Shown one piece after another: positions 61,060-64,000 of a stretch of 64,000 bases of DNA (positions are counted from its first letter, which is position 1; each line of letters starts with the position of its first letter). The DNA is taken from positions 21,378,014 through 21,442,013 of the forward strand of contig OX327699.1 of assembly GCA_946807835.1 (NCBI GenBank), given 5' to 3'. The notes under the pieces were generated by a model that was not told the origin of the DNA, searched no databases, and saw nothing but the letters and a program-made list of their open reading frames with translations. This stretch comes from Ailanthus altissimus (lineage: Eukaryota; Streptophyta; Magnoliopsida; Sapindales; Simaroubaceae). The position numbers and the translations under genes are program-made.

Positions 61060-61690
61060 AAAGGCGACACATGGTGAACTACCATTAGAGAACAGTCCCT
61101 ATCATGAAGGGTATTTTAAAGAACTTACTTTAGAGGGATAAGAATGTCATTAGACATTCCATGATGTTTGAAGTACTAGAAATATTGGTGATTGGCTGCT
61201 TTTTGGAGCTATCAGATTGAGTTGGTGAATTTTAGGAGCACTAAGGGGTCGTCTGACTCTGTCCCCTTAAGCTCAGCAAATTTAGTGTTGAGTTGCTCAA
61301 TTATCCAAACATCTTTTGTTTACTATGTCAGCAGTGCTAGCAAGAGACAAAGCTCTGGTGCTTATTGACGTGGCATTTGCTTGTTGGCTCCTCGGAGATT
61401 TTCTTATCCAATTTTATCCAATCTTATCTTCAAGTCTATTAGTTGAGTAATGTGGTGTCCAGGAGCTCCTCTAGTAGGCCCAGTAAGTAACATAACAATA
61501 CTTGTGACATATACGATTGTCGGTGGGCCCATGATGATGTGGCAAGTACTCAAGCTCCTGTGACATGTCCTTTAACACCGATACTGAGTGGCGACACGTG
61601 TTCTGACACGAATCCTACTAAATGGGCTTCCTGAGCTGAGTTATTGACTATGGAGTTGTTATTGGTGTAATAAGAATTATTGTGTGGGAT
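61060..61690. repeat. Diverged direct repeat, copy A (possible LTR)
   Basis: Pairs with 62675-63265 at an offset of about 1.61 kb. Shared landmarks: ggygacacrtggt, ctatcatga(a/g)g, gagttggtga, gggtcgtctgact, gtttactat(g/a)tca, and near the end tgggcttc(c/a)tg(a/g)gctgagtta. Identity is moderate, with many substitutions and indels. No primer-binding site or pol motif was found between the copies. Confidence 0.65.
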
Positions 61691-62674
61691 GAATAGGAAG
61701 ATACTCTAAACTTTCACCATGAATAAACTTTTTATCTCATTAGTTCTTTATTTTTCAGGTCTAGAATTGTTTCAAATTTTTTTAACTGTTTTGGACTAAA
61801 TTTGGTAAGCCAGCGGGCTCAGGAGCTTAAACTAGTGAGAATTTATTTACTAGGGGAGAGCAACAGTACAATAGAGGTAACCAGAGCTCATGTGAAGTGA
61901 GTGGAGAACTACTTGAAAGAGATAGTTTATGACTATTGAGGTCGAAAGTAGGTTAGAGAGAACTATTGAGGTCATGCTTAGGTCTATTGAGGTCGAAGTT
62001 AAGTTAGAGATGGCTATTGAGGTCAAGTTTAAGTTGAAAGGAACTACGAAGTAAGAAAATGCTACAACATATTTCAGAGGCTGATAAGGACTCAGGGTTC
62101 ATAAGCTGTTTAATAGATGCTCCAAATTAACACTAAGGTCATGGTGTTGTCCGGAGATGGTTATAACAAGTAGGACTCAGTAGAACTCACTCGGACTGAG
62201 TTCACAGCTCAATCTTACTACTACTAATAAAAAAATGCAATATAAAAATAATTAACACACAAATTTACATAGTTCAGCTCAAAGGCGTAATCCATGGTAA
62301 AGCTCATCATCATAATCCACTATATGAAGAAGATATTACAAGGCATAAGTTACAATAAAGGTAATGTTGCCTATAAGCTAGGATTTTCTATGTTCTTTTT
62401 CTCTTTTGATTTATGAAGGTCATTTTTAATGTTTTGATGGACGCTTTCTCAGTAAAGATGAATGATCTGAGGTTGCCAAGTAGGGTCGTAGGGCAAACCT
62501 AGTATAGAAATAAAGAGGAAGAAAGGAAAATAAGTGAATATGAAAAAATGGAGCTTCTCATCTATCATGTCTTGTGTTGTGAACTTTTCAACCTTGAACT
62601 TTCTCTTCTCATGGGGAAAGTAAGGCTTTTATAATGGATGTGAACCCTAGATGTGGAAGAAACCGGCTTAATAT
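61691..62674. other. Sequence between the two direct repeats
   Basis: No protein motif is recognised. It contains a short irregular repeat of tattgaggtcgaa/g- and gtt(a/t)gagag-type phrases at 61920-62045, spaced about 30-45 bases apart. The leftmost and rightmost parts may belong to the flanking repeats. Confidence 0.4.
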
Positions 62675-63265
62675 TACCCCTCAATGGTGACACGTGGTAG
62701 AATACTATTGGAGAATAATCTCTATCATGAGGAGTTTTGGAGAACTTGCTCAATGGAGGCAAAAAGGTAATTAGAGTTCCTCTGATGCTTGAAATACTAG
62801 ATGTCTTCTGATTGGTTACTTTTCTAGAACTGCCAACCTGAGTTGGTGAGACCTGAAAAGCATTGAAGGGTCGTCTGACTTTGTTCCCCTAAGCTTAGGG
62901 GATTTAGTGCTAAGCTACTCAACTACCTTAGACATCTTCTGTTTACTATATCAACAGTGTCAATAAAAGATAACTTGTTCTATCTGGCATGGTACCCACT
63001 TATTGGATCTTTGGGGATTCTCTTATCCAACCTTATACTTGGATCAAATAATTAGGTGAAGTGAAGTCTACATGCTCCTCCCGTGGGTTCAACTAGTGAC
63101 GTGGCGAGACCTGAGCTATATTGACGTAGACGCTACTAGTGGGCCTATACTAATGTGGCAAGTGTCCAAGTTCTCATGACGTATCTTATAATATCACTAC
63201 TGAGTGGTGACATGTCTTGATACGAATTCTATTAGATGGGCTTCATGGGCTGAGTTATAAAAATT
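62675..63265. repeat. Diverged direct repeat, copy B (possible LTR)
   Basis: Partner of copy A. With the roughly 1 kb in between, the arrangement resembles an old non-autonomous LTR element or two related insertions. Confidence 0.65.
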
Positions 63266-63675
63266 CAAATATTCAGACTCGAACTCAATTTCACTGAGAT
63301 AGCTCATTATAAACTGGACTACTCAAGAGGTCTGAACTTAAGTGCTGAATTGAGCTCTTTTGAATTTAGCTGAGTGTCAACGATCTTTATCCCAACACTA
63401 ACACTTCATATCAATTCTCAAAATATAGAGATGATTAAAAAAATGACGGAACCAAAAAGGATTATCGATATTGTGAATTGGAGAGGCAAGATATGCAGGG
63501 CATATTGAAGATAGTTACTACTTACTACAAGTTGTTTGTGACATTGAGCTGTGAGTCATGAGAAGAGAGTGTATGCAGTAGGCCATGCATTTAGACAATA
63601 TAATAGCAACAACAATAATAATATTAATAAGCATTCAAGTGCATATAAGCCCCACCCCACTCGTACTCGTCGCCT

Positions 63676-63921
63676 GTGCCTGCGGGCTGGAGGAGCATAG
63701 ACACAATGCCAAGAGTTGCAGCAGAAGATTATACTCATTTAAGAGAATTTTATAGAAATCTTAATTCACTAGGACTGCAGCCTGCAGGAGGTAGAGATTT
63801 ATTGAAAGAAAATCAAAGAATTTACGCCTACTTACATCAATTGCAGACTTATATATATTTTTTTAAAGTGAACCTAAATATTTCTCCCCAACTCATTAAA
63901 TATTTTGAAGCCAATGGTTGA
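63676..63921 (+). CDS. Unrecognised ORF, probable first exon of a gene reaching past the right edge
   Basis: 81-codon frame, with a second in-frame ATG at 63706. It begins MPAGWRSIDTMPRVAAEDYT and continues HLREFYRNLNSLGLQPAGGR, LLKENQRIYAYLHQLQTYIY, a charged, helix-forming composition. A TATA-like CATATAAG (about 63640-63647) lies about 30 bases upstream of the first ATG, and the upstream DNA is CT-rich. The frame stops at 63921, but donor-like GTs near 63868 and 63916 could continue it. I do not recognise the family. Either strand context or a transposon origin remains possible. Confidence 0.4.
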   Translation: MPAGWRSIDTMPRVAAEDYTHLREFYRNLNSLGLQPAGGRDLLKENQRIYAYLHQLQTYIYFFKVNLNISPQLIKYFEANG

Positions 63922-64000
63922 CGAAGATACAGAATCTTGGGCGCTACAACTAGAGTAATATATCAAAACAATGCAGGCTATCCAACATAATGAATTAATA

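Noticed and set aside
1..64000. CRISPR arrays, operons, rRNA or tRNA genes, organelle DNA insertions
   Set aside because: None seen. The repeats found are plant transposon, tandem or microsatellite types, and the genes are nuclear intron-containing genes.

Overview
The window is nuclear DNA of a flowering plant, almost certainly a woody eudicot. Evidence: GT-AG introns, AT-rich intergenic DNA, plant-only gene families (INDETERMINATE-domain zinc finger, plant-type PP2C, plant CYP72-clan P450) and many plant transposon relics. The gene content would fit a rosid such as Citrus, but the species cannot be fixed from sequence alone. Every coding region was read by splicing exons by eye, and frame continuity was checked across the junctions.

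Layout. 265-3036 (-): 5' part of a PP2C-55-like phosphatase with a triplicated ~393-bp unit in an intron. 4904-16804 (-): wreck of a CYP72-clan cytochrome P450 gene. Its last exon is split by a Mutator-like (MULE) terminal-inverted-repeat element (5132-11005) that itself holds a decayed Ty1/copia element (5648-10601); a short non-autonomous LTR element (13019-15318) sits in an upstream intron. 18399-22760 (+): decayed hAT transposon. 23120-25374 (-): intact INDETERMINATE-domain (IDD4/5-type) transcription factor. 25.9-31.9 kb: AT-rich intergenic DNA with a palindromic MITE. 32038-35643: two truncated ARL2/TITAN5 gene copies facing each other as a large inverted repeat. 35.7-42.9 kb: gene-poor. 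42939-50945 (-): a 16-exon DUF4091/GH123-like gene with at least eight disabling lesions, i.e. a non-processed pseudogene. 52869-53146 (-): tiny gene for the serine palmitoyltransferase small subunit. 55849-59891 (+): complete 13-exon COP9 signalosome subunit 4 gene (397 aa). 60.6-63.3 kb: diverged direct repeats, probably LTR remnants. 63676 onward (+): start of an unrecognised gene or ORF.

The intact genes are ordinary housekeeping or regulatory genes (protein dephosphorylation, transcription, sphingolipid synthesis, cullin deneddylation) with no sign of working as a unit. No prokaryote-like operon, CRISPR array or gene cluster was found. The most distinctive content is structural: the nested insertion that cut a P450 exon, the inverted ARL2 pair with hairpin-RNA potential, and the heavily damaged DUF4091 gene.
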